A DNA stretch of 64,000 bases from Spirochaetaceae bacterium (GCA_028820215.1 JAPPKD010000122.1:1-64000); one strand, 5' to 3'; shown: positions 17,859 to 26,729, numbered from the stretch's first letter. The notes: generated by a model from the sequence alone, not told the origin. Made by a program: numbers and translations.

Positions 17859-18854
17859 ATGGCCCAGTACATCGTCAAGCGGCTCCTGCTGCTCTTTCCC
17901 ACGCTGTTCGTCATCGCCGTCGTGTCGTTCGCCATCATCCACCTGCCGCCGGGCAACTATCTGGACACGTACATCGCCAATCTTGCCGCCACCGGCGAGA
18001 CCGCGACCGAGGACGAGATCGCCGCCCTGGAGGCGCGGTACGGGCTGAACAAACCGCTGCCGGCCCAGTTCCTGCGCTGGCTGTGGGGCTTCGTGCGCGG
18101 CGACTTCGGCCAGTCGTTCCAGCACGAGAAGCCCGTGCGGACGCTGATCGGCGAACGACTGCTCTTCACGGTGGTGATCTCACTGTTGTCCATCGTCTTC
18201 ACCTACGTGATGTCGATCCCGATCGGCATCTACTCGGCGGTGCGCCAATACTCCCCCGCCGACCACCTGTTCACGGGCGTCGGGTTCCTGGGCCTGTCGA
18301 TCCCCAACTTCATGCTCGCGCTCGTGCTGCTGTTCGTCCTCTACCGCAACTTCGACATCGTCGGCATCGGCCTGTTCTCCGACGCGTACATCGAAGCGCC
18401 GTGGAGCTTCGGCAAGGCGGTCGACCTGCTCAAGCACCTGATCATCCCCGTGATCGTGATCGGGACTGCCGGCACGGCCGGGCTCATCCGCGTCATGCGA
18501 GGCAACCTGCTCGACGAGATCTCGCGCCAGTACGTGATCACCGCGCGCGCCAAGGGCTTGGGCGAACGGCGGCTGCTGTTCAAGTACCCGGTACGGCTGG
18601 CCGTGAATCCGCTCGTGTCGAGCGTCGCGTGGCTGCTGCCGGAGATCATCTCCGGAGAGACGATCACCGCGGTCGTGCTCAGTCTGGCGACCGTGGGTCC
18701 GCTGCTGCTGTCGTCACTGCTGGCCCAGGACATGTTCCTGGCCGGGACCATCGTGATGTTCATGGCGTTCCTGACCGTGATAGGCACGCTGGTGTCGGAC
18801 CTCCTGTTGGCCGCGATCGATCCGCGTATCCGCTTCGAAGCGCGCGGGGCATGA
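17859..18854 (+). CDS. Oligopeptide-type ABC transporter permease, DppB/OppB family
   Basis: The protein has 331 residues and about six membrane helices. The family N-terminus YIVKRLLLLFPTLFVIAVVS and PPGNYLDTYIANLA are present, followed by RYGLNKPLPAQFLRWLWG. The coupling loop is around QYVITARAKGLGERRLLFKYPVR, with the A-R-A-K-G-L core typical of OppB proteins. It is the first gene of an oppB-oppC-SBP cluster. Members of this family often move peptides, but in related glycan clusters they carry oligosaccharides, and the surroundings favour the latter. No OppD/OppF ATPase genes follow. Start ATG has no evident Shine-Dalgarno. Confidence 0.92.
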   Translation: MAQYIVKRLLLLFPTLFVIAVVSFAIIHLPPGNYLDTYIANLAATGETATEDEIAALEARYGLNKPLPAQFLRWLWGFVRGDFGQSFQHEKPVRTLIGERLLFTVVISLLSIVFTYVMSIPIGIYSAVRQYSPADHLFTGVGFLGLSIPNFMLALVLLFVLYRNFDIVGIGLFSDAYIEAPWSFGKAVDLLKHLIIPVIVIGTAGTAGLIRVMRGNLLDEISRQYVITARAKGLGERRLLFKYPVRLAVNPLVSSVAWLLPEIISGETITAVVLSLATVGPLLLSSLLAQDMFLAGTIVMFMAFLTVIGTLVSDLLLAAIDPRIRFEARGA

Positions 18855-18908
18855 ACGCAGTGGCGACCGCATGAGCGAGGCTTCGACGGGTTTCCCCACG
18901 ACCGGACG

Positions 18909-18960
18909 CTCCGCGGCCGATCTCTCCAGTCGGAGGCCGGAGAGATCGGACTCCGCGGAG
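18909..18960 (+). promoter_or_regulatory. Long hairpin overlapping the oppC ribosome-binding site
   Basis: Left arm 18909-18927 and right arm 18939-18960 form 19 base pairs with a 3-nt bulge at 18950-18952 and an 11-nt loop. The right arm ends within GGAGG (18957-18961), the best Shine-Dalgarno for the ATG at 18967. Folding would hide that site. This suggests control of oppC translation, or a processing site between oppB and oppC. Confidence 0.45.
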
Positions 18961-18966
18961 GAACGC

Positions 18967-20046
18967 ATGTTCGTCGCCTCGCAGTGGCGGCTCATGTGGC
19001 TGAAGTTCCGCCGGCACAAGGTCGCGCTGGTCGGCGTCGCCGTGACCGCGCTTTTCTACCTGCTGGCCGCCTTCTGCGAGGTCGTCGCTCCCTACGACCC
19101 GCGGCACCGCCACGGCCGCCACACCTTCGTGCCGCCGCAGGCCGTACACTTCTACGACAGCGACGGCGGCTTCTCGCTGCGGCCGTTCGTGTACAAGCTG
19201 GAGCGGCACATCGACCCGCGCTCGCTGCGCCGCACGTACACCGAAGACAACTCGCAGCGGTACTACGTCAAGCTGCTTCACCGCGGGCAGGAGTACCGGT
19301 GGTGGGGTCTGTTCGACACCGACGTCCACCTGTTCGGGGTCGACGAGGAGGCGACGATCTTCCTGCTGGGCACCGACCGGCTGGGCCGGGACATGCTGTC
19401 GCGGATCCTGTACGGGGCGCGCATCTCGCTGTCGATCGGCCTGGTCGGCGTGGCCTTCAGCCTGCTTCTGGGGCTGCTGCTCGGCGGCGTGTCCGGGTAC
19501 TACGGCGGCCTCACCGACACGGTTGTGCAGCGCATCATCGAGTTGCTGCGTTCGTTCCCGACCATTCCGCTGTGGCTGGCGCTGAGCGCTGCGATACCGG
19601 AGCTGTGGACGCCGGTGCAGCGGTACTTCGCCATTACCGTGATCCTGTCGGTGATGGGCTGGACCGGACTGGCGCGCGTGGTGCGCGGCAAGCTGCTGGC
19701 CCTGCGCGAGGAGGAGTTCGTCACCGCGGCGCTGGTGGCAGGGGAACGCGAGGGGCCGATCATCCGCCGCCACCTGCTGCCTTCGTTCATGAGCCATATC
19801 ATCGTGTCGATCACCCTGAGCATCCCCGGCATGATCCTGGCGGAGACCGGGCTGAGCTTCCTGGGCCTGGGCCTGCGCCCTCCGGAGATAAGCTGGGGCG
19901 TGCTGCTCAAGGAGGCGCAGAACATCACCGCGGTCGGGCTGAACCCATGGCTGCTGCTGCCGGCGGTCCCGATCGTGCTGACCGTGCTGGCGTTCAACTT
20001 CGTCGGCGACGGCCTGCGCGATGCGGCGGACCCGTACAAGGTCTGA
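18967..20046 (+). CDS. Oligopeptide-type ABC transporter permease, DppC/OppC family
   Basis: The chosen start gives 359 residues. The N-terminus SQWRLMWLKFRRHKVALVG precedes the first helix. An unusually long periplasmic insert (~residues 50-135, containing YYVKLLHRGQEYRWWG) precedes the family block GTDRLGRDMLSRILYGARIS. The coupling loop is EEFVTAALVAGEREGPIIRRHLLP and the C-terminal block ILAETGLSFLGLGLRPPEISWG is diagnostic of OppC. The ATG at 18967 has GGAGG at 5-nt spacing; an ATG at 18871 would add 32 polar residues encoded by a hairpin region and has no ribosome-binding site. Such inserts of ~100 residues are typical of OppC proteins from glycan-type clusters, as far as I know. Confidence 0.9.
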   Translation: MFVASQWRLMWLKFRRHKVALVGVAVTALFYLLAAFCEVVAPYDPRHRHGRHTFVPPQAVHFYDSDGGFSLRPFVYKLERHIDPRSLRRTYTEDNSQRYYVKLLHRGQEYRWWGLFDTDVHLFGVDEEATIFLLGTDRLGRDMLSRILYGARISLSIGLVGVAFSLLLGLLLGGVSGYYGGLTDTVVQRIIELLRSFPTIPLWLALSAAIPELWTPVQRYFAITVILSVMGWTGLARVVRGKLLALREEEFVTAALVAGEREGPIIRRHLLPSFMSHIIVSITLSIPGMILAETGLSFLGLGLRPPEISWGVLLKEAQNITAVGLNPWLLLPAVPIVLTVLAFNFVGDGLRDAADPYKV

Positions 20047-20076
20047 ACGGCGGCCAAGGCTTGATCGGAGGGCGCC

Positions 20077-20117
20077 CACGGGCTACCTTCCCGTGATCGG
20101 CTCGTGAGTCCCACGAG
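20077..20117. promoter_or_regulatory. Two tandem short hairpins before the Opp binding-protein gene
   Basis: CACGGG (20077-20082) pairs with CCCGTG (20090-20095), and CTCGTG (20101-20106) pairs with CACGAG (20112-20117). Both lie in the 101-bp gap between oppC and the binding-protein gene. Such hairpins often protect the 3' end of one segment or partially attenuate reading into the next, giving different subunit amounts. Confidence 0.4.
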
Positions 20118-20147
20118 ACGACATAACCACACACGAGGAGATTCGAC

Positions 20148-22088
20148 GTGTCCTATGTTCGTTTTTTCGTAACGGCTGTCATGCTGACCGCGGCGGCCGC
20201 CCTTGGCGTAGCCCAAGCCGGCGTGGGGTATCCGCTCGGCCAGTGGGCGACGGTCGCCGCCTTCGAGCGCGACACCGGCGCCTCGATCACGGAGTACAGC
20301 GGAGCCCCGGTCCTGCAGGCCATGGTGGCCGACGGCACGCTGCCGGCCGTCGCCGACCGCCTGCCGCTGGAGCCGGCGGTGGTAGCCCCCGCCGAAGCGG
20401 TGGGCCAGTACGGCGGCACCTGGCGGCGCGTGGCCACGCGGCCCACGGACAACCGCCTGGCCGACCGGATGGGCTACGAGCCCCTGCTGCGCCGCGCCCG
20501 AGACGGCACGGCCGTGGTCGCCAACATCGCCCACCGCTGGGAGGCGAGCCCCGACGGGACCCAGTTCACCTTCCACCTGCGCGAGGGCATGAAGTGGTCC
20601 GACGGCGCGCCGTTCACGGCGGATGACATCGTCTACCAGTTCGAGAACGTCTACTCGAACGAAGAGGTCACCCCGGTGTTTCCGTCGTGGCTGACGGTCA
20701 AGACCGTGCCGCCCACCCTGACCAAGGTCGACGATCAGACCATCATCTTCACGTTCGCCGACACCAACGGCCTGTTCGAGGAGGTGCTGACCTTTCGTGG
20801 CGACGGCATCTTCGCCCCCAAGCACTACCTGGAGCAGTTCCACGCCGACTTCACCGACAAGGACAAGCTCAACGAGGCCGCCCAGGCCGCGGGGTTCGAG
20901 CTCTGGCACCAGCGGTACGGCCAGTTGGGCAACGTGACGCTGAACCAGGACCTCCCGACCATCCGCCCGTGGAGGCTTGCCACCGAGGCGACCGGCGTGA
21001 CTCGCCAGATCGCCGAGCGCAACGCGTTCTACTGGAAGGTGGACACGGTCGGCCAGCAGCTCCCGTACATCGACCGCATCGCGATCGACGTGGTGGAGAG
21101 CGGCGAGGCCGCCAATTTCAAGGCGATGGCGGGCGAGATCGACATGCAGTCGCGCTACATGAGCTTCGGGAACTTCACGCTGTTCGTCGAGAACGAGGCG
21201 GCGGAAGACTACCAGGTGCGGCAGTGGGTCAACCCGATCCCGGACGCGCTCAAGTTCAACCTGACCTACGAGGACGCGGTGCTGCGCGAGCTGTTCAACG
21301 AGCGTGACTTCCGCATCGCCATGTCCAAGGCCATCGACCGCGAGGAGATCGGCGACCTGGTCTACCTGGGCGTCGCCACTCCGTGGCAGGCGGTCCCGGT
21401 CGAGGCAGATCCGTTCTTCGTGCCGCCCGTGCACATCGACTACGATCCGGACGGCGCGAACAAGCTGCTCGACGGCATCGGCCTGACCGCCCGCGACGGC
21501 GACAACATGCGCCTGCGCCCGGACGGCGATGAGTTGAACCTCATCATCTCGTCGTACGGCGCCGAGGAAGCCGGCGGCGGGGCCGACATGCTGGAGCTGA
21601 TCAAGGACCACTGGGAGGCGGTCGGCATCCGCACCTCGATCTCGATCGAAGACCGCAGTCTGTGGTCGCAGCGCCGCGCGTCGGGTGAATTCATGGTGAA
21701 CGCCTACCTGACCGTCGGCATTCACTGGTCGATCGATCCCAACTGGTACGTGCCCGTGAGCGGCTCGCAGCACGGTTGGGCGCCCGAGTCCGCGCGCTGG
21801 TACGCCAGCAACGGCGAGGCCGGCGAGGAGCCGACGCCCGAGATCAAGCAGCTTCAGGAGTGGTACGGACAGATGCAGACCACCGCCGATCCGGATGAGC
21901 GCATCGCGATCGGCAGGAACATCATCCAGTCGCACGTCGACAACGTGTGGATGATCGGCACGGTCCGCTACCCGGCGGTCGCGATCGTCAAGAACAACTT
22001 CCGCAACGTGCCGGAGACGGTCATCCAGAGCTGGCGCCTGAAGAGCCCCGGCTACACCAACGTGGAGCAGTACTGGATCGAAGGCTGA
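20148..22088 (+). CDS. Opp-type periplasmic solute-binding protein (SBP family 5)
   Basis: The protein has 646 residues with a signal peptide to about residue 24 (AALGVAQA) and no lipobox. It belongs to the family-5 extracellular binding proteins. GQYGGTWRRV near residue 85 and FHLREGMKWSDGAPFTADDIVYQFENV near 145-170 are the characteristic blocks. Family-5 proteins bind oligopeptides but also cello- or manno-oligosaccharides. The GTG at 20148 is preceded by GAGGAG (20135-20140). It follows oppB and oppC and ends in a strong terminator at 22123, so the operon lacks ATP-binding subunits. The protein is longer than typical DppA (~530), which I associate with sugar-related members. Confidence 0.92.
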   Translation: MSYVRFFVTAVMLTAAAALGVAQAGVGYPLGQWATVAAFERDTGASITEYSGAPVLQAMVADGTLPAVADRLPLEPAVVAPAEAVGQYGGTWRRVATRPTDNRLADRMGYEPLLRRARDGTAVVANIAHRWEASPDGTQFTFHLREGMKWSDGAPFTADDIVYQFENVYSNEEVTPVFPSWLTVKTVPPTLTKVDDQTIIFTFADTNGLFEEVLTFRGDGIFAPKHYLEQFHADFTDKDKLNEAAQAAGFELWHQRYGQLGNVTLNQDLPTIRPWRLATEATGVTRQIAERNAFYWKVDTVGQQLPYIDRIAIDVVESGEAANFKAMAGEIDMQSRYMSFGNFTLFVENEAAEDYQVRQWVNPIPDALKFNLTYEDAVLRELFNERDFRIAMSKAIDREEIGDLVYLGVATPWQAVPVEADPFFVPPVHIDYDPDGANKLLDGIGLTARDGDNMRLRPDGDELNLIISSYGAEEAGGGADMLELIKDHWEAVGIRTSISIEDRSLWSQRRASGEFMVNAYLTVGIHWSIDPNWYVPVSGSQHGWAPESARWYASNGEAGEEPTPEIKQLQEWYGQMQTTADPDERIAIGRNIIQSHVDNVWMIGTVRYPAVAIVKNNFRNVPETVIQSWRLKSPGYTNVEQYWIEG

Positions 22089-22122
22089 CCGGTACGCAGA
22101 ACCCCGAAGGGGATCTGATCAA

Positions 22123-22153
22123 GCGAGGGCGGTACACGAAGTGCCGCCCTCGC
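22123..22153 (+). terminator. Rho-independent-like terminator after the Opp operon
   Basis: A 13-bp stem (one G-T wobble) is formed by 22123-22135 and 22141-22153, with a 5-nt ACGAA loop and GTTGTCT downstream. It separates the Opp operon from the HicB-HicA pair. Confidence 0.75.
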
Positions 22154-22176
22154 GTTGTCTACGAGCGCCAAGCGCT

Positions 22177-22214
22177 GCAGATCCGGATTCGTTGACCGTG
22201 TCCGCGCGATCTGC
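22177..22214. promoter_or_regulatory. Possible HicBA operator: separated inverted repeat
   Basis: GCAGATC (22177-22183) and GATCTGC (22208-22214) are exact inverted copies 24 bp apart, with TTGACC (22192-22197) between them as a possible -35. HicB proteins often repress their own promoter. No matching -10 is evident. Confidence 0.3.
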
Positions 22215-22246
22215 GAGGGTGCCGACTGACATCAGGGATTGAAGAG

Positions 22247-22450
22247 ATGAAGATCAAGGTCGTGATTCATCAAGCGGAGGAAGGGGGGTATTGGGCGGAG
22301 GTCCCCTCCATTCCCGGCTGTGTGACGCAGGGAGAATCCTTCGAAGAGCTCTTGAAGAACCTGTATGAGGCTATCGAAGGGTGCCTGTCCGTCGATGTCG
22401 ACGATATTCCACTGTCGAAGAAGGATAGAGTGATCGAAATAGCTGTATGA
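22247..22450 (+). CDS. hicB: HicB-like antitoxin
   Basis: The protein has 67 residues. It shows the HicB partial RNase-H-like fold: MKIKVVIHQAEEGGYWAEVP, then IPGCVTQGESFEELLKNLYEAIEG, the standard GC-T-GES-EE-N--EAI pattern. There is no obvious C-terminal DNA-binding extension, which single-domain HicBs lack. Its stop overlaps the HicA start (ATGA), so the two are coupled. The order is antitoxin first, the reverse of the common hicA-hicB arrangement but seen in other short HicB pairs. Base composition is visibly less GC-rich than the flanks, which suggests recent acquisition. Confidence 0.88.
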   Translation: MKIKVVIHQAEEGGYWAEVPSIPGCVTQGESFEELLKNLYEAIEGCLSVDVDDIPLSKKDRVIEIAV

Positions 22451-22653
22451 AGGCCGTCAGCGGCAAGCGATTCTGCAGCATTCTCGAGTCACGGGGGTGG
22501 CAACTGAGGCGGATTCACGGGAGCCACCACATCTATACCAAAGACAGCGTTTCAGCTCGTATCTCCGTCCCAGTCCATGGAAACAAAGTCCTGAAGGTCG
22601 GGCTTCAGCGACACCTGATGCGACTGGCCGGAGTCCACGAATCCGATCTCTGA
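22447..22653 (+). CDS. hicA: HicA-like mRNA interferase toxin
   Basis: The protein has 68 residues and the dsRBD-like HicA fold. MKAVSGKRFCSILESRGWQL precedes the active-site segment RRIHGSHHIYTK with the catalytic His (H27 or H28), then SVPVHGNKVLKVGLQRHLMRLAG. Family HicA toxins cleave mRNA during translation and are neutralised by HicB. All landmarks are present, so it looks intact. Its TGA (22651-22653) overlaps an ATG of the downstream TIM-barrel gene (TGATG), although the better start for that gene may be at 22674. Confidence 0.9.
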   Translation: MKAVSGKRFCSILESRGWQLRRIHGSHHIYTKDSVSARISVPVHGNKVLKVGLQRHLMRLAGVHESDL

Positions 22654-22673
22654 TGATGGTGTACCATCAGCCC

Positions 22674-23945
22674 ATGCTGCCCGAGCGGTTCCTGGTCTTC
22701 TACAACTACGATCCCACCGATCCGCCGCGGTTCCACGACGGGCCGATCGACGGCGAGTACTTCGACTGGCTGTTCGAGATGCTGGCCGGCACCGGGTTGA
22801 CCTTCCTGTACCGGTGCAACACCGCCGGCCGCGCCTACTACCCGTCGCGGACGATGGCGCCGTTCGACCACGGCTGCGTCGACCCGCACAACCCGGCGGC
22901 CCAGTACTGGCACCGCGTGGCCGACATCCTGGACATCGGCGACCCGCTGGCCAGTGCCGTGGAGGCGGCGCGCCGGCACAGCGTGCCGATCTGGGGCTGG
23001 GTCAACTGGAACGAGTTCCAGTGCGTGCGCCGCGACTACGTCTCCCTGGTGGACCCGGTCTGGTACGCGGCGCCGCGCAAGTACTGGTGCTCGCGCGACG
23101 GATCGCGCTTCTATCACGGGATTCCCGACTACGGCGACGCGGAGGTGCAGGAGCGGCTGGCCGCGATGACCGGCGAGCTCTTGGGCTACGGCGTCGACGG
23201 CCTGTACCTGTCGACCCGCTCGCATAGCTGGTACGCCTGCTTCGACACCCCCGGCTGGGACGAGCACCTGGAGCCGTTCGGCTTCACGGACCGCGTGGTC
23301 GCCGACTACCGCGAGCGGCACGGCGTGAACATCCGCTACGAACCGTACGACACCGAGGAGTTCTACCGGATCAAGGGCGAGCACTTCTCGGAGGTGATCA
23401 CCCGCACCGGCAGCCAGATGCACGGCGCCGGCAAGCCGTTCGTCGTGGGCCTGTCGCCCGACCGGTACGAGCTGTGCGTGGCGTTCGGCGAGGGCAGGAT
23501 GGCCGGAGGGCCGCACCTGCTGCTGTACAAGGACTGGGAGCGGTGGGTGGCCGACGGGTCGGTGGACGGCATCTGCTCGGAGCGCTCCTGTCCGCACGAG
23601 GTGATCCTGGACGCGCCGCCCCTGGAGCTGTTCCGCCGCACCCTGCCGGACGGGTTTCCGCTGTTCCTGTGGCTGGACAACGCCCGCTTCATCAACCGCG
23701 ACTACGGGCCGTTCCACCTGGGCAACTGGGACCGCTACTCGGTCGACGAGGTGATCGGCATGGTGAGCGCGGCCCGGCAGGCGGGCGCCCGCGGGGCGTT
23801 CCTGCACTCGCTATACCACTACACCTCGCTCGACTCGGGCGGCGAGCCGATCGGCGGGCCGGCCGATGAGCCGGGCGGCTACGGCGTGCTGCCGCGCCGG
23901 GAGTACCTGGAGGCGCTGCGCCGCTGGAGGACCGCCGATGCCTGA
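22674..23945 (+). CDS. TIM-barrel putative glycosidase, family unassigned
   Basis: This is a 423-residue protein without a signal peptide. Blocks such as PIWGWVNWNEFQCV, GYGVDGLYLSTRSHSW, PFVVGLSPDRYELC and GFPLFLWLDNARFINRDYG suggest a (beta/alpha)8 barrel resembling putative glycoside hydrolases of the DUF4015/GHL type. It is related in layout to the proteins at 11018 and 23938. ATG 22674 is preceded by TACCAT at the 6-nt spacing seen at other leaderless candidates; ATG 22653 overlaps the HicA stop. The next gene overlaps it by 8 bp. Acidic residues that could be catalytic exist, but I cannot name the pair. Confidence 0.65.
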   Translation: MLPERFLVFYNYDPTDPPRFHDGPIDGEYFDWLFEMLAGTGLTFLYRCNTAGRAYYPSRTMAPFDHGCVDPHNPAAQYWHRVADILDIGDPLASAVEAARRHSVPIWGWVNWNEFQCVRRDYVSLVDPVWYAAPRKYWCSRDGSRFYHGIPDYGDAEVQERLAAMTGELLGYGVDGLYLSTRSHSWYACFDTPGWDEHLEPFGFTDRVVADYRERHGVNIRYEPYDTEEFYRIKGEHFSEVITRTGSQMHGAGKPFVVGLSPDRYELCVAFGEGRMAGGPHLLLYKDWERWVADGSVDGICSERSCPHEVILDAPPLELFRRTLPDGFPLFLWLDNARFINRDYGPFHLGNWDRYSVDEVIGMVSAARQAGARGAFLHSLYHYTSLDSGGEPIGGPADEPGGYGVLPRREYLEALRRWRTADA

Positions 23946-25536
23946 TCGGGCGGGGGAGCCTGGTTCGCGAGGCGCGCCGCGCCTCATGTTCTACAACGAC
24001 GGCCGCCATCCGCTGATCTACCAGTTCGAGCCGCCGATCCGGACGGACGAGCTCGAGATCGCCGTCGACGAGCTGGCCGGCACGCCGGTCGACGCGCTGA
24101 TGTTCTGCCTGGGCGACGGCCGCACGGTGCTGCACGATACCGAGGTCGGCGAGCTTTGGGGCCACAACGTGGCGAGCTGGCCGCACATGGTATTCCACCG
24201 CACTCACCGCAACGCCCGCGGGCTGATCGACGCCGGGCACGACCCGCTGCGGGTCGTCTGCGACCGCGCGCACGCCAAGGGCGTGCGCTTCTACCCGACG
24301 CTGCTGGTGCAGAACGGCCGTGGCGGCGGCGGCGACGACGTGCGCTGCTCGGACTTCCGGTTCACCAACACCCATCTGGAGATCGGGGCGGACGGCGCGC
24401 TGCCGCCCGACCACCCCGCCGCGCGCTGCCTGGACTTCGCCCATGCCGAGGTTCGCGACGAGCGCTTCGCGCTGATCCAGGAGACCCTCGGCCGCTACCC
24501 CGTGGACGGGTTCGAGCTGCAGCTCGCCTACCGCCACTGGTACTTCCACCCGGACGCGGTCGACGCCGGACGGCGGGTCATGACCGAGTGGATCGAGCGG
24601 GTGCACGCGGCGGTCAAGGCGGGCGGCGCCGGGCGGGAGCTGGTCGTGCGGGTGCCGGCCAGCATCGAGGGGTGCCGCGCCTCCGGCCTCGACGTCGCGG
24701 AGTGGCTGCGCCTCGGCTTGGTCGACGTGGTCGTGGCCGAGGCGTTCGGGGACCCGGAGATCCTCGACTCGACCGTGGACCTGCGCTCGCTGGTGGCCGC
24801 CGCGCGCGGCAAGGAGGGCAGGGTGCATGCCGCCCTGCTCCGCCTGGTCGACTCGGACCGCGTGGCCTCGGCGCCGATCGAGATGGTGCGGGCGGCCGCC
24901 GCCAACTACTGGGACCAGGGGGTGGACGGCCTGTACCTGGCCTACTGGCACGCGGCCTGGCCGTTCGGCGCCGATTTCTACCAGATGCTGCGCGAGCTGC
25001 CGCACCCGGACGTGATGGCCGCCAAGGACAAGGTCTACTTCGTCCCCACGGCGACCGGCCGCTTCCCCGACCCGCAGACGGAGCCCGGGGTGAAGCGGCA
25101 GCTCCCGGCCCCGCTGCCGGCCGGCCGGCCGGCCCGCGCGGCGTTCCTGGTGAGCGACGACCTGCCCCGGCAGGACGCCGCCGGCAGGCTCCACCAGGTC
25201 CTGCTGCGCGTGCGGGTGACGGGCGTCAGCGAGCGCGACCGCCTGACCATCCGCCTCAACGGCGCGGTGCTGCCAGCGAGTGGCGGGCGCCTGATCAACC
25301 TGACGGCCAACATAAGCTGGACCCGTCATCGGGTGGCCGGCTACTGGTACCTGTTTCCGCTCACCGCCGGCCACTGGCCGCGCCGCGGCCGCAACACGCT
25401 GGAGGTCACCCTCGACGAGGCGGATCCCGAGCTCGCCACGCCGCGCGCCCTGCACGACGTCGAGCTCAAGATCGACTACCTGATCGGCAAGAGGTTCACC
25501 CGCGACCGAGACCCCGACCTGGGACCGTTCACGTAG
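23938..25536 (+). CDS. TIM-barrel putative glycosidase with C-terminal beta-sandwich
   Basis: This 532-residue protein is the second of the overlapping pair (8-bp overlap, ATG inside the previous gene's end). The N-terminal 360 residues look like a hydrolase-type barrel (FHRTHRNARGLIDAGHDP, AHAKGVRFYPTLLVQNGR, YPVDGFELQLAYRHWYF, QGVDGLYLAYWHAAWPF). The last ~130 residues (DRLTIRLNGAVLPASGGRL and a tail of beta strands) resemble the C-terminal domain of the protein at 11018. This shared domain combination defines a small family present at least twice here. No signal peptide. It ends 18 bp before a strong hairpin between convergent genes. Confidence 0.65.
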   Translation: MPDRAGEPGSRGAPRLMFYNDGRHPLIYQFEPPIRTDELEIAVDELAGTPVDALMFCLGDGRTVLHDTEVGELWGHNVASWPHMVFHRTHRNARGLIDAGHDPLRVVCDRAHAKGVRFYPTLLVQNGRGGGGDDVRCSDFRFTNTHLEIGADGALPPDHPAARCLDFAHAEVRDERFALIQETLGRYPVDGFELQLAYRHWYFHPDAVDAGRRVMTEWIERVHAAVKAGGAGRELVVRVPASIEGCRASGLDVAEWLRLGLVDVVVAEAFGDPEILDSTVDLRSLVAAARGKEGRVHAALLRLVDSDRVASAPIEMVRAAAANYWDQGVDGLYLAYWHAAWPFGADFYQMLRELPHPDVMAAKDKVYFVPTATGRFPDPQTEPGVKRQLPAPLPAGRPARAAFLVSDDLPRQDAAGRLHQVLLRVRVTGVSERDRLTIRLNGAVLPASGGRLINLTANISWTRHRVAGYWYLFPLTAGHWPRRGRNTLEVTLDEADPELATPRALHDVELKIDYLIGKRFTRDRDPDLGPFT

Positions 25537-25553
25537 GACGATTCAGGTCGATG

Positions 25554-25585
25554 TACGCTCTTGAGTAGTTTTACTCAAGGGCGTA
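25554..25585. terminator. 14-bp stem hairpin between convergent genes
   Basis: Arms 25554-25567 and 25572-25585 pair over 14 bp with a single G-T wobble and a 4-nt GTTT loop. It fills most of the 50-bp gap between two convergent stops (25536 and 25587). It is AT-richer than its surroundings and near-symmetric, so it could end transcripts from both sides. Confidence 0.7.
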
Positions 25586-25586
25586 A

Positions 25587-26729
25587 TCAGGGCTCCTCGG
25601 TGCCGAGGTGTTTGCGCAGCTCGCGGAGGTACCACTCCCGGCCCCGGAGCGGTTTCTTGTGATGCAGGCGCGTCCTCTTGGGGAGCAGCCGCAGGCTCCG
25701 GTCGGGCAGCGGCAACCGCACTGGCGCATGCCCCTGCCCGTGCGATTCGCGGATGGCGATCGCCATCTCCAGCACCGCGCGGCCGTTGATGCCGTCGCTC
25801 AGAGGGGCGTCGCCCGCGTCGAGCGCGGTCACGAGCTCCTGCACGGTCGCCGCTTGCCGGTTGGCCGGAATCCCCCAGCCGTCGCGCCTGCCCTTGTCCC
25901 AGTTGCGGATCGACCCTTCGGGGAACACGCCGTCGACCGGCTGCAGTCGCTGCCATGAGTCGCGCTCGGCTGCCGGTGCGCCGGGATCCTCGTCCGGGCG
26001 GCGCCACATTCGCACCACGTTGTCGCTGACGCGGATCACTCCGCGGCTGCCCGCCGCCTCGATGCCCATGCCGCGGGCGTCGGCGCTGCGGTGCAGGACC
26101 GCCTCCGTACCGGTGACGAAGCGGAAGTAACCGGCACCTCCCTGGTCATGGTCGCTCTCCGCATCGTTCGCCATCCAGCCGATCGCCCAGGCGACGTCCG
26201 CGTCGCCGGCGAACAGCCGCACCAGGCTCAGCACCTGGCAGCCGCCGCCTGACAGCTCGGTGCCGCTGCCGCCGGTGGCGGTGATCGAGCTCACTACGCC
26301 GATCTCGCCCGCTTCGATCAACGCCAGCGCGGTGCCGTACTCCGGCAGGTTGCGGTCCAGGTCGCCCACCGCCAACGCGACTCCGTTCGCCCGGCACGCC
26401 TCCACCATGCGGTCGGCGTCCGCCAGGGTGGCCGCCATCGGCTTCTCGCACTGCACCGCCCGGACGCCGGCCTGCGCGCAGGCCACCACGACGTCGGGGT
26501 TGGGGGCCACCGGCAGGATCGCCGCAGCGACATCGAGCCGCTCTCGCGCCAGCATCTCTCGATAGTCGGCGTAACCGGGCACCCCGAAGCGGTCGCAGAA
26601 CATGCCCAGCGTCTCGGCGTCGGGATCGGCCGCCGCGACCACCTCGGTCTGCGGATGGAAGCGGTACGCAACCGCGTACTCCACCCCCTTGTGACCGGGG
26701 CCGATGATGCCGACGCGATAGCTGGCCAC
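25587..26729 (-). CDS. Gfo/Idh/MocA-family oxidoreductase
   Basis: The protein has 380 residues. VGIIGPGHKGVEYA (residues 6-19) is the Rossmann loop and QCEKPMAATLADADRMV holds the catalytic-site Lys of the EKP motif. The C-terminal domain contains GYFRFVTGTEAVLHRSAD. An Arg/Lys-rich tail (LLPKRTRLHHKKPLRG) is less usual. It starts with GTG at 26729; the Shine-Dalgarno-like TGAGGT (26741-26746) overlaps the stop of the upstream propeller gene, so the two are translated together. Role: probably redox change of a sugar released by the propeller enzyme; substrate unknown. Confidence 0.88.
   Translation of the reverse strand: MASYRVGIIGPGHKGVEYAVAYRFHPQTEVVAAADPDAETLGMFCDRFGVPGYADYREMLARERLDVAAAILPVAPNPDVVVACAQAGVRAVQCEKPMAATLADADRMVEACRANGVALAVGDLDRNLPEYGTALALIEAGEIGVVSSITATGGSGTELSGGGCQVLSLVRLFAGDADVAWAIGWMANDAESDHDQGGAGYFRFVTGTEAVLHRSADARGMGIEAAGSRGVIRVSDNVVRMWRRPDEDPGAPAAERDSWQRLQPVDGVFPEGSIRNWDKGRRDGWGIPANRQAATVQELVTALDAGDAPLSDGINGRAVLEMAIAIRESHGQGHAPVRLPLPDRSLRLLPKRTRLHHKKPLRGREWYLRELRKHLGTEEP

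Noticed and set aside
22497..22673. Longer start of the TIM-barrel gene inside hicA
   Set aside because: It reads hicA out of frame and gives no gene-like sequence; 22674 or 22653 are preferred.
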